A DNA stretch of 64,000 bases from Nansenia antarctica. Lineage: Eukaryota > Chordata > Actinopteri > Argentiniformes > Microstomatidae. The stretch covers positions 1 through 64,000 of the forward strand of contig CAXDII010000277.1 in the NCBI GenBank assembly GCA_963989245.1, written 5' to 3'. This document shows, piece by piece, positions 11,931 to 25,831 of the stretch. The notes under the pieces were generated by a model. It made no database searches. It worked only from the letters and a program-made list of their open reading frames with translations, and was not told the DNA's origin. A program made the position numbers and the translations under genes. How positions within the stretch are numbered: the stretch's first letter is position 1; each line of letters starts with the position of its first letter.

Positions 11931-13421
11931 CTCTGTTAATGACTGAAAACAGCTCTCGAAGAGATTGTCAAAAGAGACTCCGAAAACGAAACGTTGATCA
12001 CTTTTGAGCAAAAGGCTGCGCACACGCAATTCAAGTTGCTCTGATTGTCATTTAGAGTTACATTATAGGATTATTCAACAACAAGTCAAAATGTGCTCGT
12101 GAAAGGCAGAAAACAACACTTTGATAGTTTGATATAACTTGAGAACGAATGCAAAAAACAGTCCACTCTAAGAACAGGCCGCTTGGACACTTTCAGAACA
12201 GCTCTGTTAATGACTGAAAACAGCTCTCGAAGAGATTGTCAAAAGAGACTCTGAAAACGAAACGTTGATCACTTTTGAGCAAAAGGCTGCACACACGCAA
12301 TTCAAGTTGCTCTGATTGTCATTTAGAGTTACATTATAGGATTATTCAACAACAAGTCAAAATGTGCTCGTGAAAGGCAGAAAACAACACTTTGATAGTT
12401 TGATATAACTTGAGAACGAATGCAAAAAACAGTCCACTCTAAGAACAGGCCGCTTGGACACTTTCAGAACAGCTCTGTTAATGACTGAAAACAGCTCTCG
12501 AAGAGATTGTCAAAAGAGACTCCGAAAACGAAACGTTGATCACTTTTGAGCAAAAGGCTGCACACACGCAATTCAAGTTGCTCTGATTGTCATTTAGAGT
12601 TACATTATAGAATTATTCTACAACAAGTCAAAATGTGCTCGTGAAAGGCAGAAAACAACACTTTGATAGTTTGATATAACTTGAGAACGAATGCAAAAAA
12701 CAGTCCACTCTAAGAACAGGCCGCTTGGACACTTTCAGAACAGCTCTGTTAATGACTGAAAACAGCTCTCGAAGAGATTGTCAAAAGAGACTCCGAAAAC
12801 GAAACGTTGATCACTTTTGAGCAAAAGGCTGCACACACGCAATTCAAGTTGCTCTGATTGTCATTTAGAGTTACATTATAGGATTATTCAACAACAAGTC
12901 AAAATGTGCTCGTGAAAGGCAGAAAACAACACTTTGATAGTTTGATATAACTTGAGAACGAATGCAAAAAACAGTCCACTCTAAGAACAGGCCGCTTGGA
13001 CACTTTCAGAACAGCTCTGTTAATGACTGAAAACAGCTCTCGAAGAGATTGTCAAAAGAGACTCCGAAAACGAAACGTTGATCACTTTTGAGCAAAAGGC
13101 TGCACACACGCAATTCAAGTTGCTCTGATTGTCATTTAGAGTTACATTATAGGATTATTCAACAACAAGTCAAAATGTGCTCGTGAAAGGCAGAAAACAA
13201 CACTTTGATAGTTTGATATAACTTGAGAACGAATGCAAAAAACAGTCTACTCTAAGAACAGGCCGCTTGGACACTTTCAGAACAGCTCTGTTAATGACTG
13301 AAAACAGCTCTCGAAGAGATTGTCAAAAGAGACTCCGAAAACGAAACGTTGATCACTTTTGAGCAAAAGGCTGCACACACGCAATTCAAGTTGCTCTGAT
13401 TGTCATTTAGAGTTACATTAT

Positions 13422-13664
13422 AGGAGCATTCAGCAACAAGTCAAAATGTGCTCCAGAAAAGCAGAAAACAACACTGATAGAACTTGAGAACGAATGCAAA
13501 AAACAGTCAACTCTCAGAACAGGCCGCTTGGACACTTTCAGAACAGCTCTGTTAATGACTGAAAACAGCTCTCGAAGAGATTGTCAAAAGAGACTCCGAA
13601 AACGAAACGTTGATCACTTTTGAGCAAAAGGCTGCACACACGCAATTCAAGTTGCTCTGATTTA
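13422..13664 (+). repeat. B variant, full copy 1, with d6
   Basis: From 13422 to 13517 the sequence departs from the A type at several sites: AGGAGC for AGGATT, CAGCAAC for CAACAAC, CTCCAGAAAAGC for CTCGTGAAAGGC, a 10-bp shortening to ACTGATAGAACTTGAG, and CAGTCAACTCTCAG for CAGTCCACTCTAAG. The next monomer has CTGATTTAG (13659-13664), 6 bp shorter than CTGATTGTCATTTAG. The two monomers are 261 and 265 bp. The clustered changes suggest import of a diverged subfamily by conversion. Confidence 0.95.
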
Positions 13665-15040
13665 GAGTTACATTATAGGATTATTCAACAACAAGTCAAA
13701 ATGTGCTCGTGAAAGGCAGAAAACAACACTTTGATAGTTTGATATAACTTGAGAACGAATGCAAAAAACAGTCCACTCTAAGAACAGGCCGCTTGGACAC
13801 TTTCAGAACAGCTCTGTTAATGACTGAAAACAGCTCTCGAAGAGATTGTCAAAAGAGACTCCGAAAACGAAACGTTGATCACTTTTGAGCAAAAGGCTGC
13901 ACACACGCAATTCAAGTTGCTCTGATTGTCATTTAGAGTTACATTATAGGATTATTCAACAACAAGTCAAAATGTGCTCGTGAAAGGCAGAAAACAACAC
14001 TTTGATAGTTTGATATAACTTGAGAACGAATGCAAAAAACCGTCCACTCTAAGAACAGGCCGCTTGGACACTTTCAGAACAGCTCTGTTAATGACTGAAA
14101 ACAGCTCTCGAAGAGATTGTCAAAAGAGACTCCGAAAACGAAACGTTGATCACTTTTGAGCAAAAGGCTGCACACACGCAATTCAAGTTGCTCTGATTGT
14201 CATTTAGAGTTACATTATAGGATTATTCAACAACAAGTCAAAATGTGCTCGTGAAAGGCAGAAAACAACACTTTGATAGTTTGATATAACTTGAGAACGA
14301 ATGCAAAAAACAGTCCACTCTAAGAACAGGCCGCTTGGACACTTTCAGAACAGCTCTGTTAATGACTGAAAACAGCTCTCGAAGAGATTGTCAAAAGAGA
14401 CTCTGAAAACGAAACGTTGATCACTTTTGAGCAAAAGGCTGCACACACGCAATTCAAGTTGCTCTGATTGTCATTTAGAGTTACATTATAGGATTATTCA
14501 ACAACAAGTCAAAATGTGCTCGTGAAAGGCAGAAAACAACACTTTGATAGTTTGATATAACTTGAGAACGAATGCAAAAAACAGTCCACTCTAAGAACAG
14601 GCCGCTTGGACACTTTCAGAACAGCTCTGTTAATGACTGAAAACAGCTCTCGAAGAGATTGTCAAAAGAGACTCTGAAAACGAAACGTTGATCACTTTTG
14701 AGCAAAAGGCTGCACACACGCAATTCAAGTTGCTCTGATTGTCATTTAGAGTTACATTATAGGATTATTCAACAACAAGTCAAAATGTGCTCGTGAAAGG
14801 CAGAAAACAACACTTTGATAGTTTGATATAACTTGAGAACGAATGCAAAAAACAGTCCACTCTAAGAACAGGCCGCTTGGACACTTTCAGAACAGCTCTG
14901 TTAATGACTGAAAACAGCTCTCGAAGAGATTGTCAAAAGAGACTCCGAAAACGAAACGTTGATCACTTTTGAGCAAAAGGCTGCACACACGCAATTCAAG
15001 TTGCTCTGATTGTCATTTAGAGTTACATTATAGGATTATT

Positions 15041-15400
15041 CAACCACAAGTCAAAATGTGCTCGTGAAAGGCAGAAAACAACACTTTGATAGTTTGATAT
15101 AACTTGAGAACGAATGCAAAAAACAGTCCACTCTAAGAACAGGCCGCTTGGACACTTTCATAACAGCTCTGTTAATGACTGAAAACAGCTCTCGAAGAGA
15201 TTGTCAAAAGAGACTCCGAAAACGAAACGTTGATCACTTTTGAGCAAAAGGCTGCACACACGCAATTCAAGTTGCTCTGATTGTCATTTAGAGTTACATT
15301 ATAGGATTATTCAACAACAAGTCAAAATGTGCTCGTGAAAGGCAGAAAACAACACTTTGATAGTTTGATATAACTTGAGAACGAATGCAAAAAACAGTCT
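15041..15400 (+). repeat. C haplotype block 1
   Basis: Three linked markers in fixed order over 360 bp: CAACCACAAG (for CAACAACAAG), then CATAACAG (for CAGAACAG), then CAGTCT in the next monomer. The same trio occurs eight times. Confidence 0.92.
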
Positions 15401-18092
15401 ACTCTAAGAACAGGCCGCTTGGACACTTTCAGAACAGCTCTGTTAATGACTGAAAACAGCTCTCGAAGAGATTGTCAAAAGAGACTCCGAAAACGAAACG
15501 TTGATCACTTTTGAGCAAAAGGCTGCACACACGCAATTCAAGTTGCTCTGATTGTCATTTAGAGTTACATTATAGGATTATTCAACAACAAGTCAAAATG
15601 TGCTCGTGAAAGGCAGAAAACAACACTTTGATAGTTTGATATAACTTGAGAACGAATGCAAAAAACAGTCCACTCTAAGAACAGGCCGCTTGGACACTTT
15701 CAGAACAGCTCTGTTAATGACTGAAAACAGCTCTCGAAGAGATTGTCAAAAGAGACTCCGAAAACGAAACGTTGATCACTTTTGAGCAAAAGGCTGCACA
15801 CACGCAATTCAAGTTGCTCTGATTGTCATTTAGAGTTACATTATAGGATTATTCAACAACAAGTCAAAATGTGCTCGTGAAAGGCAGAAAACAACACTTT
15901 GATAGTTTGATATAACTTGAGAACGAATGCAAAAAACAGTCCACTCTAAGAACAGGCCGCTTGGACACTTTCAGAACAGCTCTGTTAATGACTGAAAACA
16001 GCTCTCGAAGAGATTGTCAAAAGAGACTCTGAAAACGAAACGTTGATCACTTTTGAGCAAAAGGCTGCACACACGCAATTCAAGTTGCTCTGATTGTCAT
16101 TTAGAGTTACATTATAGGATTATTCAACAACAAGTCAAAATGTGCTCGTGAAAGGCAGAAAACAACACTTTGATAGTTTGATATAACTTGAGAACGAATG
16201 CAAAAAACAGTCCACTCTAAGAACAGGCCGCTTGGACACTTTCAGAACAGCTCTGTTAATGACTGAAAACAGCTCTCGAAGAGATTGTCAAAAGAGACTC
16301 CGAAAACGAAACGTTGATCACTTTTGAGCAAAAGGCTGCACACACGCAATTCAAGTTGCTCTGATTGTCATTTAGAGTTACATTATAGGATTATTCAACA
16401 ACAAGTCAAAATGTGCTCGTGAAAGGCAGAAAACAACACTTTGATAGTTTGATATAACTTGAGAACGAATGCAAAAAACAGTCCACTCTAAGAACAGGCC
16501 GCTTGGACACTTTCAGAACAGCTCTGTTAATGACTGAAAACAGCTCTCGAAGAGATTGTCAAAAGAGACTCCGAAAACGAAACGTTGATCACTTTTGAGC
16601 AAAAGGCTGCACACACGCAATTCAAGTTGCTCTGATTGTCATTTAGAGTTACATTATAGGATTATTCAACAACAAGTCAAAATGTGCTCGTGAAAGGCAG
16701 AAAACAACACTTTGATAGTTTGATATAACTTGAGAACGAATGCAAAAAACAGTCCACTCTAAGAACAGGCCGCTTGGACACTTTCAGAACAGCTCTGTTA
16801 ATGACTGAAAACAGCTCTCGAAGAGATTGTCAAAAGAGACTCTGAAAACGAAACGTTGATCACTTTTGAGCAAAAGGCTGCACACACGCAATTCAAGTTG
16901 CTCTGATTGTCATTTAGAGTTACATTATAGGATTATTCAACAACAAGTCAAAATGTGCTCGTGAAAGGCAGAAAACAACACTTTGATAGTTTGATATAAC
17001 TTGAGAACGAATGCAAAAAACAGTCCACTCTAAGAACAGGCCGCTTGGACACTTTCAGAACAGCTCTGTTAATGACTGAAAACAGCTCTCGAAGAGATTG
17101 TCAAAAGAGACTCCGAAAACGAAACGTTGATCACTTTTGAGCAAAAGGCTGCACACACGCAATTCAAGTTGCTCTGATTGTCATTTAGAGTTACATTATA
17201 GGATTATTCAACAACAAGTCAAAATGTGCTCGTGAAAGGCAGAAAACAACACTTTGATAGTTTGATATAACTTGAGAACGAATGCAAAAAACAGTCCACT
17301 CTAAGAACAGGCCGCTTGGACACTTTCAGAACAGCTCTGTTAATGACTGAAAACAGCTCTCGAAGAGATTGTCAAAAGAGACTCCGAAAACGAAACGTTG
17401 ATCACTTTTGAGCAAAAGGCTGCACACACGCAATTCAAGTTGCTCTGATTGTCATTTAGAGTTACATTATAGGATTATTCAACAACAAGTCAAAATGTGC
17501 TCGTGAAAGGCAGAAAACAACACTTTGATAGTTTGATATAACTTGAGAACGAATGCAAAAAACAGTCCACTCTAAGAACAGGCCGCTTGGACACTTTCAG
17601 AACAGCTCTGTTAATGACTGAAAACAGCTCTCGAAGAGATTGTCAAAAGAGACTCCGAAAACGAAACGTTGATCACTTTTGAGCAAAAGGCTGCACACAC
17701 GCAATTCAAGTTGCTCTGATTGTCATTTAGAGTTACATTATAGGATTATTCAACAACAAGTCAAAATGTGCTCGTGAAAGGCAGAAAACAACACTTTGAT
17801 AGTTTGATATAACTTGAGAACGAATGCAAAAAACAGTCCACTCTAAGAACAGGCCGTTTGGACACTTTCAGAACAGCTCTGTTAATGACTGAAAACAGCT
17901 CTCGAAGAGATTGTCAAAAGAGACTCCGAAAACGAAACGTTGATCACTTTTGAGCAAAAGGCTGCACACACGCAATTCAAGTTGCTCTGATTGTCATTTA
18001 GAGTTACATTATAGGATTATTCAACAACAAGTCAAAATGTGCTCGTGAAAGGCAGAAAACAACACTTTGATAGTTTGATATAACTTGAGAAC

Positions 18093-18098
18093 GAATTC
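18093..18098 (+). repeat. Rare-variant marker creating GAATTC (second copy)
   Basis: Duplicate of the marker at 9975, with the same two substitutions. Digestion here would release a long fragment diagnostic of the 8118-bp duplication. Confidence 0.9.
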
Positions 18099-20040
18099 AA
18101 ATAACAGTCCACTCTAAGAACAGGCCGCTTGGACACTTTCAGAACAGCTCTGTTAATGACTGAAAACAGCTCTCGAAGAGATTGTCAAAAGAGACTCCGA
18201 AAACGAAACGTTGATCACTTTTGAGCAAAAGGCTGCACACACGCAATTCAAGTTGCTCTGATTGTCATTTAGAGTTACATTATAGGATTATTCAACAACA
18301 AGTCAAAATGTGCTCGTGAAAGGCAGAAAACAACACTTTGATAGTTTGATATAACTTGAGAACGAATGCAAAAAACAGTCCACTCTAAGAACAGGCCGCT
18401 TGGACACTTTCAGAACAGCTCTGTTAATGACTGAAAACAGCTCTCGAAGAGATTGTCAAAAGAGACTCCGAAAACGAAACGTTGATCACTTTTGAGCAAA
18501 AGGCTGCACACACGCAATTCAAGTTGCTCTGATTGTCATTTAGAGTTACATTATAGGATTATTCAACAACAAGTCAAAATGTGCTCGTGAAAGGCAGAAA
18601 ACAACACTTTGATAGTTTGATATAACTTGAGAACGAATGCAAAAAACAGTCCACTCTAAGAACAGGCCGCTTGGACACTTTCAGAACAGCTCTGTTAATG
18701 ACTGAAAACAGCTCTCGAAGAGATTGTCAAAAGAGACTCTGAAAACGAAACGTTGATCACTTTTGAGCAAAAGGCTGCACACACGCAATTCAAGTTGCTC
18801 TGATTGTCATTTAGAGTTACATTATAGGATTATTCAACAACAAGTCAAAATGTGCTCGTGAAAGGCAGAAAACAACACTTTGATAGTTTGATATAACTTG
18901 AGAACGAATGCAAAAAACAGTCCACTCTAAGAACAGGCCGCTTGGACACTTTCAGAACAGCTCTGTTAATTACTGAAAACAGCTCTCGAAGAGATTGTCA
19001 AAAGAGACTCTGAAAACGAAACGTTGATCACTTTTGAGCAAAAGGCTGCACACACGCAATTCAAGTTGCTCTGATTGTCATTTAGAGTTACATTATAGGA
19101 TTATTCAACAACAAGTCAAAATGTGCTCGTGAAAGGCAGAAAACAACACTTTGATAGTTTGATATAACTTGAGAACGAATGCAAAAAACAGTCCACTCTA
19201 AGAACAGGCCGCTTGGACACTTTCAGAACAGCTCTGTTAATGACTGAAAACAGCTCTCGAAGAGATTGTCAAAAGAGACTCCGAAAACGAAACGTTGATC
19301 ACTTTTGAGCAAAAGGCTGCACACACGCAATTCAAGTTGCTCTGATTGTCATTTAGAGTTACATTATAGGATTATTCAACAACAAGTCAAAATGTGCTCG
19401 TGAAAGGCAGAAAACAACACTTTGATAGTTTGATATAACTTGAGAACGAATGCAAAAAACAGTCCACTCTAAGAACAGGCCGCTTGGACACTTTCAGAAC
19501 AGCTCTGTTAATGACTGAAAACAGCTCTCGAAGAGATTGTCAAAAGAGACTCCGAAAACGAAACGTTGATCACTTTTGAGCAAAAGGCTGCACACACGCA
19601 ATTCAAGTTGCTCTGATTGTCATTTAGAGTTACATTATAGGATTATTCAACAACAAGTCAAAATGTGCTCGTGAAAGGCAGAAAACAACACTTTGATAGT
19701 TTGATATAACTTGAGAACGAATGCAAAAAACAGTCCACTCTAAGAACAGGCCGCTTGGACACTTTCAGAACAGCTCTGTTAATGACTGAAAACAGCTCTC
19801 GAAGAGATTGTCAAAAGAGACTCCGAAAACGAAACGTTGATCACTTTTGAGCAAAAGGCTGCACACACGCAATTCAAGTTGCTCTGATTGTCATTTAGAG
19901 TTACATTATAGGATTATTCAACAACAAGTCAAAATGTGCTCGTGAAAGGCAGAAAACAACACTTTGATAGTTTGATATAACTTGAGAACGAATGCAAAAA
20001 ACAGTCCACTCTAAGAACAGGCCGCTTGGACACTTTCAGA

Positions 20041-20048
20041 ACAGACAG
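20041..20048 (+). repeat. +4 marker: ACAGACAG (second copy)
   Basis: Identical to the marker at 11923, offset 8118, again followed by the GCGCAC variant (20138). No other copy was seen in the window. It also opens the same chance frame at 19929-20147. Confidence 0.92.
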
Positions 20049-21539
20049 CTCTGTTAATGACTGAAAACAGCTCTCGAAGAGATTGTCAAAAGAGACTCCG
20101 AAAACGAAACGTTGATCACTTTTGAGCAAAAGGCTGCGCACACGCAATTCAAGTTGCTCTGATTGTCATTTAGAGTTACATTATAGGATTATTCAACAAC
20201 AAGTCAAAATGTGCTCGTGAAAGGCAGAAAACAACACTTTGATAGTTTGATATAACTTGAGAACGAATGCAAAAAACAGTCCACTCTAAGAACAGGCCGC
20301 TTGGACACTTTCAGAACAGCTCTGTTAATGACTGAAAACAGCTCTCGAAGAGATTGTCAAAAGAGACTCTGAAAACGAAACGTTGATCACTTTTGAGCAA
20401 AAGGCTGCACACACGCAATTCAAGTTGCTCTGATTGTCATTTAGAGTTACATTATAGGATTATTCAACAACAAGTCAAAATGTGCTCGTGAAAGGCAGAA
20501 AACAACACTTTGATAGTTTGATATAACTTGAGAACGAATGCAAAAAACAGTCCACTCTAAGAACAGGCCGCTTGGACACTTTCAGAACAGCTCTGTTAAT
20601 GACTGAAAACAGCTCTCGAAGAGATTGTCAAAAGAGACTCCGAAAACGAAACGTTGATCACTTTTGAGCAAAAGGCTGCACACACGCAATTCAAGTTGCT
20701 CTGATTGTCATTTAGAGTTACATTATAGAATTATTCTACAACAAGTCAAAATGTGCTCGTGAAAGGCAGAAAACAACACTTTGATAGTTTGATATAACTT
20801 GAGAACGAATGCAAAAAACAGTCCACTCTAAGAACAGGCCGCTTGGACACTTTCAGAACAGCTCTGTTAATGACTGAAAACAGCTCTCGAAGAGATTGTC
20901 AAAAGAGACTCCGAAAACGAAACGTTGATCACTTTTGAGCAAAAGGCTGCACACACGCAATTCAAGTTGCTCTGATTGTCATTTAGAGTTACATTATAGG
21001 ATTATTCAACAACAAGTCAAAATGTGCTCGTGAAAGGCAGAAAACAACACTTTGATAGTTTGATATAACTTGAGAACGAATGCAAAAAACAGTCCACTCT
21101 AAGAACAGGCCGCTTGGACACTTTCAGAACAGCTCTGTTAATGACTGAAAACAGCTCTCGAAGAGATTGTCAAAAGAGACTCCGAAAACGAAACGTTGAT
21201 CACTTTTGAGCAAAAGGCTGCACACACGCAATTCAAGTTGCTCTGATTGTCATTTAGAGTTACATTATAGGATTATTCAACAACAAGTCAAAATGTGCTC
21301 GTGAAAGGCAGAAAACAACACTTTGATAGTTTGATATAACTTGAGAACGAATGCAAAAAACAGTCTACTCTAAGAACAGGCCGCTTGGACACTTTCAGAA
21401 CAGCTCTGTTAATGACTGAAAACAGCTCTCGAAGAGATTGTCAAAAGAGACTCCGAAAACGAAACGTTGATCACTTTTGAGCAAAAGGCTGCACACACGC
21501 AATTCAAGTTGCTCTGATTGTCATTTAGAGTTACATTAT

Positions 21540-21782
21540 AGGAGCATTCAGCAACAAGTCAAAATGTGCTCCAGAAAAGCAGAAAACAACACTGATAGAA
21601 CTTGAGAACGAATGCAAAAAACAGTCAACTCTCAGAACAGGCCGCTTGGACACTTTCAGAACAGCTCTGTTAATGACTGAAAACAGCTCTCGAAGAGATT
21701 GTCAAAAGAGACTCCGAAAACGAAACGTTGATCACTTTTGAGCAAAAGGCTGCACACACGCAATTCAAGTTGCTCTGATTTA
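21540..21782 (+). repeat. B variant, full copy 2, with d6
   Basis: All B markers, with d6 at 21777. Exactly 8118 bp from copy 1, so it is the duplicate carried in the 30-monomer block. Confidence 0.95.
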
Positions 21783-23158
21783 GAGTTACATTATAGGATT
21801 ATTCAACAACAAGTCAAAATGTGCTCGTGAAAGGCAGAAAACAACACTTTGATAGTTTGATATAACTTGAGAACGAATGCAAAAAACAGTCCACTCTAAG
21901 AACAGGCCGCTTGGACACTTTCAGAACAGCTCTGTTAATGACTGAAAACAGCTCTCGAAGAGATTGTCAAAAGAGACTCCGAAAACGAAACGTTGATCAC
22001 TTTTGAGCAAAAGGCTGCACACACGCAATTCAAGTTGCTCTGATTGTCATTTAGAGTTACATTATAGGATTATTCAACAACAAGTCAAAATGTGCTCGTG
22101 AAAGGCAGAAAACAACACTTTGATAGTTTGATATAACTTGAGAACGAATGCAAAAAACCGTCCACTCTAAGAACAGGCCGCTTGGACACTTTCAGAACAG
22201 CTCTGTTAATGACTGAAAACAGCTCTCGAAGAGATTGTCAAAAGAGACTCCGAAAACGAAACGTTGATCACTTTTGAGCAAAAGGCTGCACACACGCAAT
22301 TCAAGTTGCTCTGATTGTCATTTAGAGTTACATTATAGGATTATTCAACAACAAGTCAAAATGTGCTCGTGAAAGGCAGAAAACAACACTTTGATAGTTT
22401 GATATAACTTGAGAACGAATGCAAAAAACAGTCCACTCTAAGAACAGGCCGCTTGGACACTTTCAGAACAGCTCTGTTAATGACTGAAAACAGCTCTCGA
22501 AGAGATTGTCAAAAGAGACTCTGAAAACGAAACGTTGATCACTTTTGAGCAAAAGGCTGCACACACGCAATTCAAGTTGCTCTGATTGTCATTTAGAGTT
22601 ACATTATAGGATTATTCAACAACAAGTCAAAATGTGCTCGTGAAAGGCAGAAAACAACACTTTGATAGTTTGATATAACTTGAGAACGAATGCAAAAAAC
22701 AGTCCACTCTAAGAACAGGCCGCTTGGACACTTTCAGAACAGCTCTGTTAATGACTGAAAACAGCTCTCGAAGAGATTGTCAAAAGAGACTCTGAAAACG
22801 AAACGTTGATCACTTTTGAGCAAAAGGCTGCACACACGCAATTCAAGTTGCTCTGATTGTCATTTAGAGTTACATTATAGGATTATTCAACAACAAGTCA
22901 AAATGTGCTCGTGAAAGGCAGAAAACAACACTTTGATAGTTTGATATAACTTGAGAACGAATGCAAAAAACAGTCCACTCTAAGAACAGGCCGCTTGGAC
23001 ACTTTCAGAACAGCTCTGTTAATGACTGAAAACAGCTCTCGAAGAGATTGTCAAAAGAGACTCCGAAAACGAAACGTTGATCACTTTTGAGCAAAAGGCT
23101 GCACACACGCAATTCAAGTTGCTCTGATTGTCATTTAGAGTTACATTATAGGATTATT

Positions 23159-23518
23159 CAACCACAAGTCAAAATGTGCTCGTGAAAGGCAGAAAACAAC
23201 ACTTTGATAGTTTGATATAACTTGAGAACGAATGCAAAAAACAGTCCACTCTAAGAACAGGCCGCTTGGACACTTTCATAACAGCTCTGTTAATGACTGA
23301 AAACAGCTCTCGAAGAGATTGTCAAAAGAGACTCCGAAAACGAAACGTTGATCACTTTTGAGCAAAAGGCTGCACACACGCAATTCAAGTTGCTCTGATT
23401 GTCATTTAGAGTTACATTATAGGATTATTCAACAACAAGTCAAAATGTGCTCGTGAAAGGCAGAAAACAACACTTTGATAGTTTGATATAACTTGAGAAC
23501 GAATGCAAAAAACAGTCT
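23159..23518 (+). repeat. C haplotype block 2
   Basis: The same three markers, 8118 bp from block 1. A second CAGTCT follows 813 bp (3 monomers) later, which block 1 lacks. Confidence 0.92.
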
Positions 23519-25588
23519 ACTCTAAGAACAGGCCGCTTGGACACTTTCAGAACAGCTCTGTTAATGACTGAAAACAGCTCTCGAAGAGATTGTCAAAAGA
23601 GACTCCGAAAACGAAACGTTGATCACTTTTGAGCAAAAGGCTGCACACACGCAATTCAAGTTGCTCTGATTGTCATTTAGAGTTACATTATAGGATTATT
23701 CAACAACAAGTCAAAATGTGCTCGTGAAAGGCAGAAAACAACACTTTGATAGTTTGATATAACTTGAGAACGAATGCAAAAAACAGTCCACTCTAAGAAC
23801 AGGCCGCTTGGACACTTTCAGAACAGCTCTGTTAATGACTGAAAACAGCTCTCGAAGAGATTGTCAAAAGAGACTCCGAAAACGAAACGTTGATCACTTT
23901 TGAGCAAAAGGCTGCACACACGCAATTCAAGTTGCTCTGATTGTCATTTAGAGTTACATTATAGGATTATTCAACAACAAGTCAAAATGTGCTCGTGAAA
24001 GGCAGAAAACAACACTTTGATAGTTTGATATAACTTGAGAACGAATGCAAAAAACAGTCCACTCTAAGAACAGGCCGCTTGGACACTTTCAGAACAGCTC
24101 TGTTAATGACTGAAAACAGCTCTCGAAGAGATTGTCAAAAGAGACTCTGAAAACGAAACGTTGATCACTTTTGAGCAAAAGGCTGCACACACGCAATTCA
24201 AGTTGCTCTGATTGTCATTTAGAGTTACATTATAGGATTATTCAACAACAAGTCAAAATGTGCTCGTGAAAGGCAGAAAACAACACTTTGATAGTTTGAT
24301 ATAACTTGAGAACGAATGCAAAAAACAGTCTACTCTAAGAACAGGCCGCTTGGACACTTTCAGAACAGCTCTGTTAATGACTGAAAACAGCTCTCGAAGA
24401 GATTGTCAAAAGAGACTCCGAAAACGAAACGTTGATCACTTTTGAGCAAAAGGCTGCACACACGCAATTCAAGTTGCTCTGATTGTCATTTAGAGTTACA
24501 TTATAGGATTATTCAACAACAAGTCAAAATGTGCTCGTGAAAGGCAGAAAACAACACTTTGATAGTTTGATATAACTTGAGAACGAATGCAAAAAACAGT
24601 CCACTCTAAGAACAGGCCGCTTGGACACTTTCAGAACAGCTCTGTTAATGACTGAAAACAGCTCTCGAAGAGATTGTCAAAAGAGACTCTGAAAACGAAA
24701 CGTTGATCACTTTTGAGCAAAAGGCTGCACACACGCAATTCAAGTTGCTCTGATTGTCATTTAGAGTTACATTATAGGATTATTCAACAACAAGTCAAAA
24801 TGTGCTCGTGAAAGGCAGAAAACAACACTTTGATAGTTTGATATAACTTGAGAACGAATGCAAAAAACAGTCCACTCTAAGAACAGGCCGCTTGGACACT
24901 TTCAGAACAGCTCTGTTAATGACTGAAAACAGCTCTCGAAGAGATTGTCAAAAGAGACTCTGAAAACGAAACGTTGATCACTTTTGAGCAAAAGGCTGCA
25001 CACACGCAATTCAAGTTGCTCTGATTGTCATTTAGAGTTACATTATAGGATTATTCAACAACAAGTCAAAATGTGCTCGTGAAAGGCAGAAAACAACACT
25101 TTGATAGTTTGATATAACTTGAGAACGAATGCAAAAAACAGTCCACTCTAAGAACAGGCCGCTTGGACACTTTCAGAACAGCTCTGTTAATGACTGAAAA
25201 CAGCTCTCGAAGAGATTGTCAAAAGAGACTCCGAAAACGAAACGTTGATCACTTTTGAGCAAAAGGCTGCACACATGCAATTCAAGTTGCTCTGATTGTC
25301 ATTTAGAGTTACATTATAGGATTATTCAACAACAAGTCAAAATGTGCTCGTGAAAGGCAGAAAACAACACTTTGATAGTTTGATATAACTTGAGAACGAA
25401 TGCAAAAAACAGTCCACTCTAAGAACAGGCCGCTTGGACACTTTCAGAACAGCTCTGTTAATGACTGAAAACAGCTCTCGAAGAGATTGTCAAAAGAGAC
25501 TCCGAAAACGAAACGTTGATCACTTTTGAGCAAAAGGCTGCACACACGCAATTCAAGTTGCTCTGATTGTCATTTAGAGTTACATTAT

Positions 25589-25831
25589 AGGAGCATTCAG
25601 CAACAAGTCAAAATGTGCTCCAGAAAAGCAGAAAACAACACTGATAGAACTTGAGAACGAATGCAAAAAACAGTCAACTCTCAGAACAGGCCGCTTGGAC
25701 ACTTTCAGAACAGCTCTGTTAATGACTGAAAACAGCTCTCGAAGAGATTGTCAAAAGAGACTCCGAAAACGAAACGTTGATCACTTTTGAGCAAAAGGCT
25801 GCACACACGCAATTCAAGTTGCTCTGATTTA
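25589..25831 (+). repeat. B variant, full copy 3, with d6
   Basis: All B markers; d6 at 25826. It belongs to the first unit of the 1610-bp 6-mer duplication and is preceded by an ACACATGC variant at 25276. Confidence 0.95.

Larger units (their letters stand above)
7371..24330 (+). repeat. Tandem duplication of a 30-monomer block, period 8118 bp
   Basis: About 2.1 units of an 8118-bp block (30 monomers: +4 and -16 net against 8130). Shared markers, all at offset exactly 8118: GCCGTTTGG at 9735/17853, GAATTC with a nearby A-to-T at 9975/18093, TTAATTACTG near 10847/18965, ACAGACAG at 11923/20041, a unique GCGCAC at 12020/20138, ATAGAATTATTCTAC near 12608/20726, CAGTCT near 13246/21364, the B copy at 13422/21540, AACCGTCC near 14039/22157 and the C block at 15041/23159. 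The order of CTCCG/CTCTG alleles matches through the unit. Periodicity breaks at 7370 versus 15488 on the left and at 16213 versus 24331 on the right. So many shared rare variants imply one recent event. Confidence 0.93.

Noticed and set aside
11811..12029. A 72-codon minus-strand open reading frame, duplicated at 19929-20147
   Set aside because: It starts with TTG, lies wholly inside satellite sequence, exists only because of a 4-bp insertion, and its second copy is part of the 8118-bp duplication. It shows no ribosome binding site, domain or composition typical of a protein.
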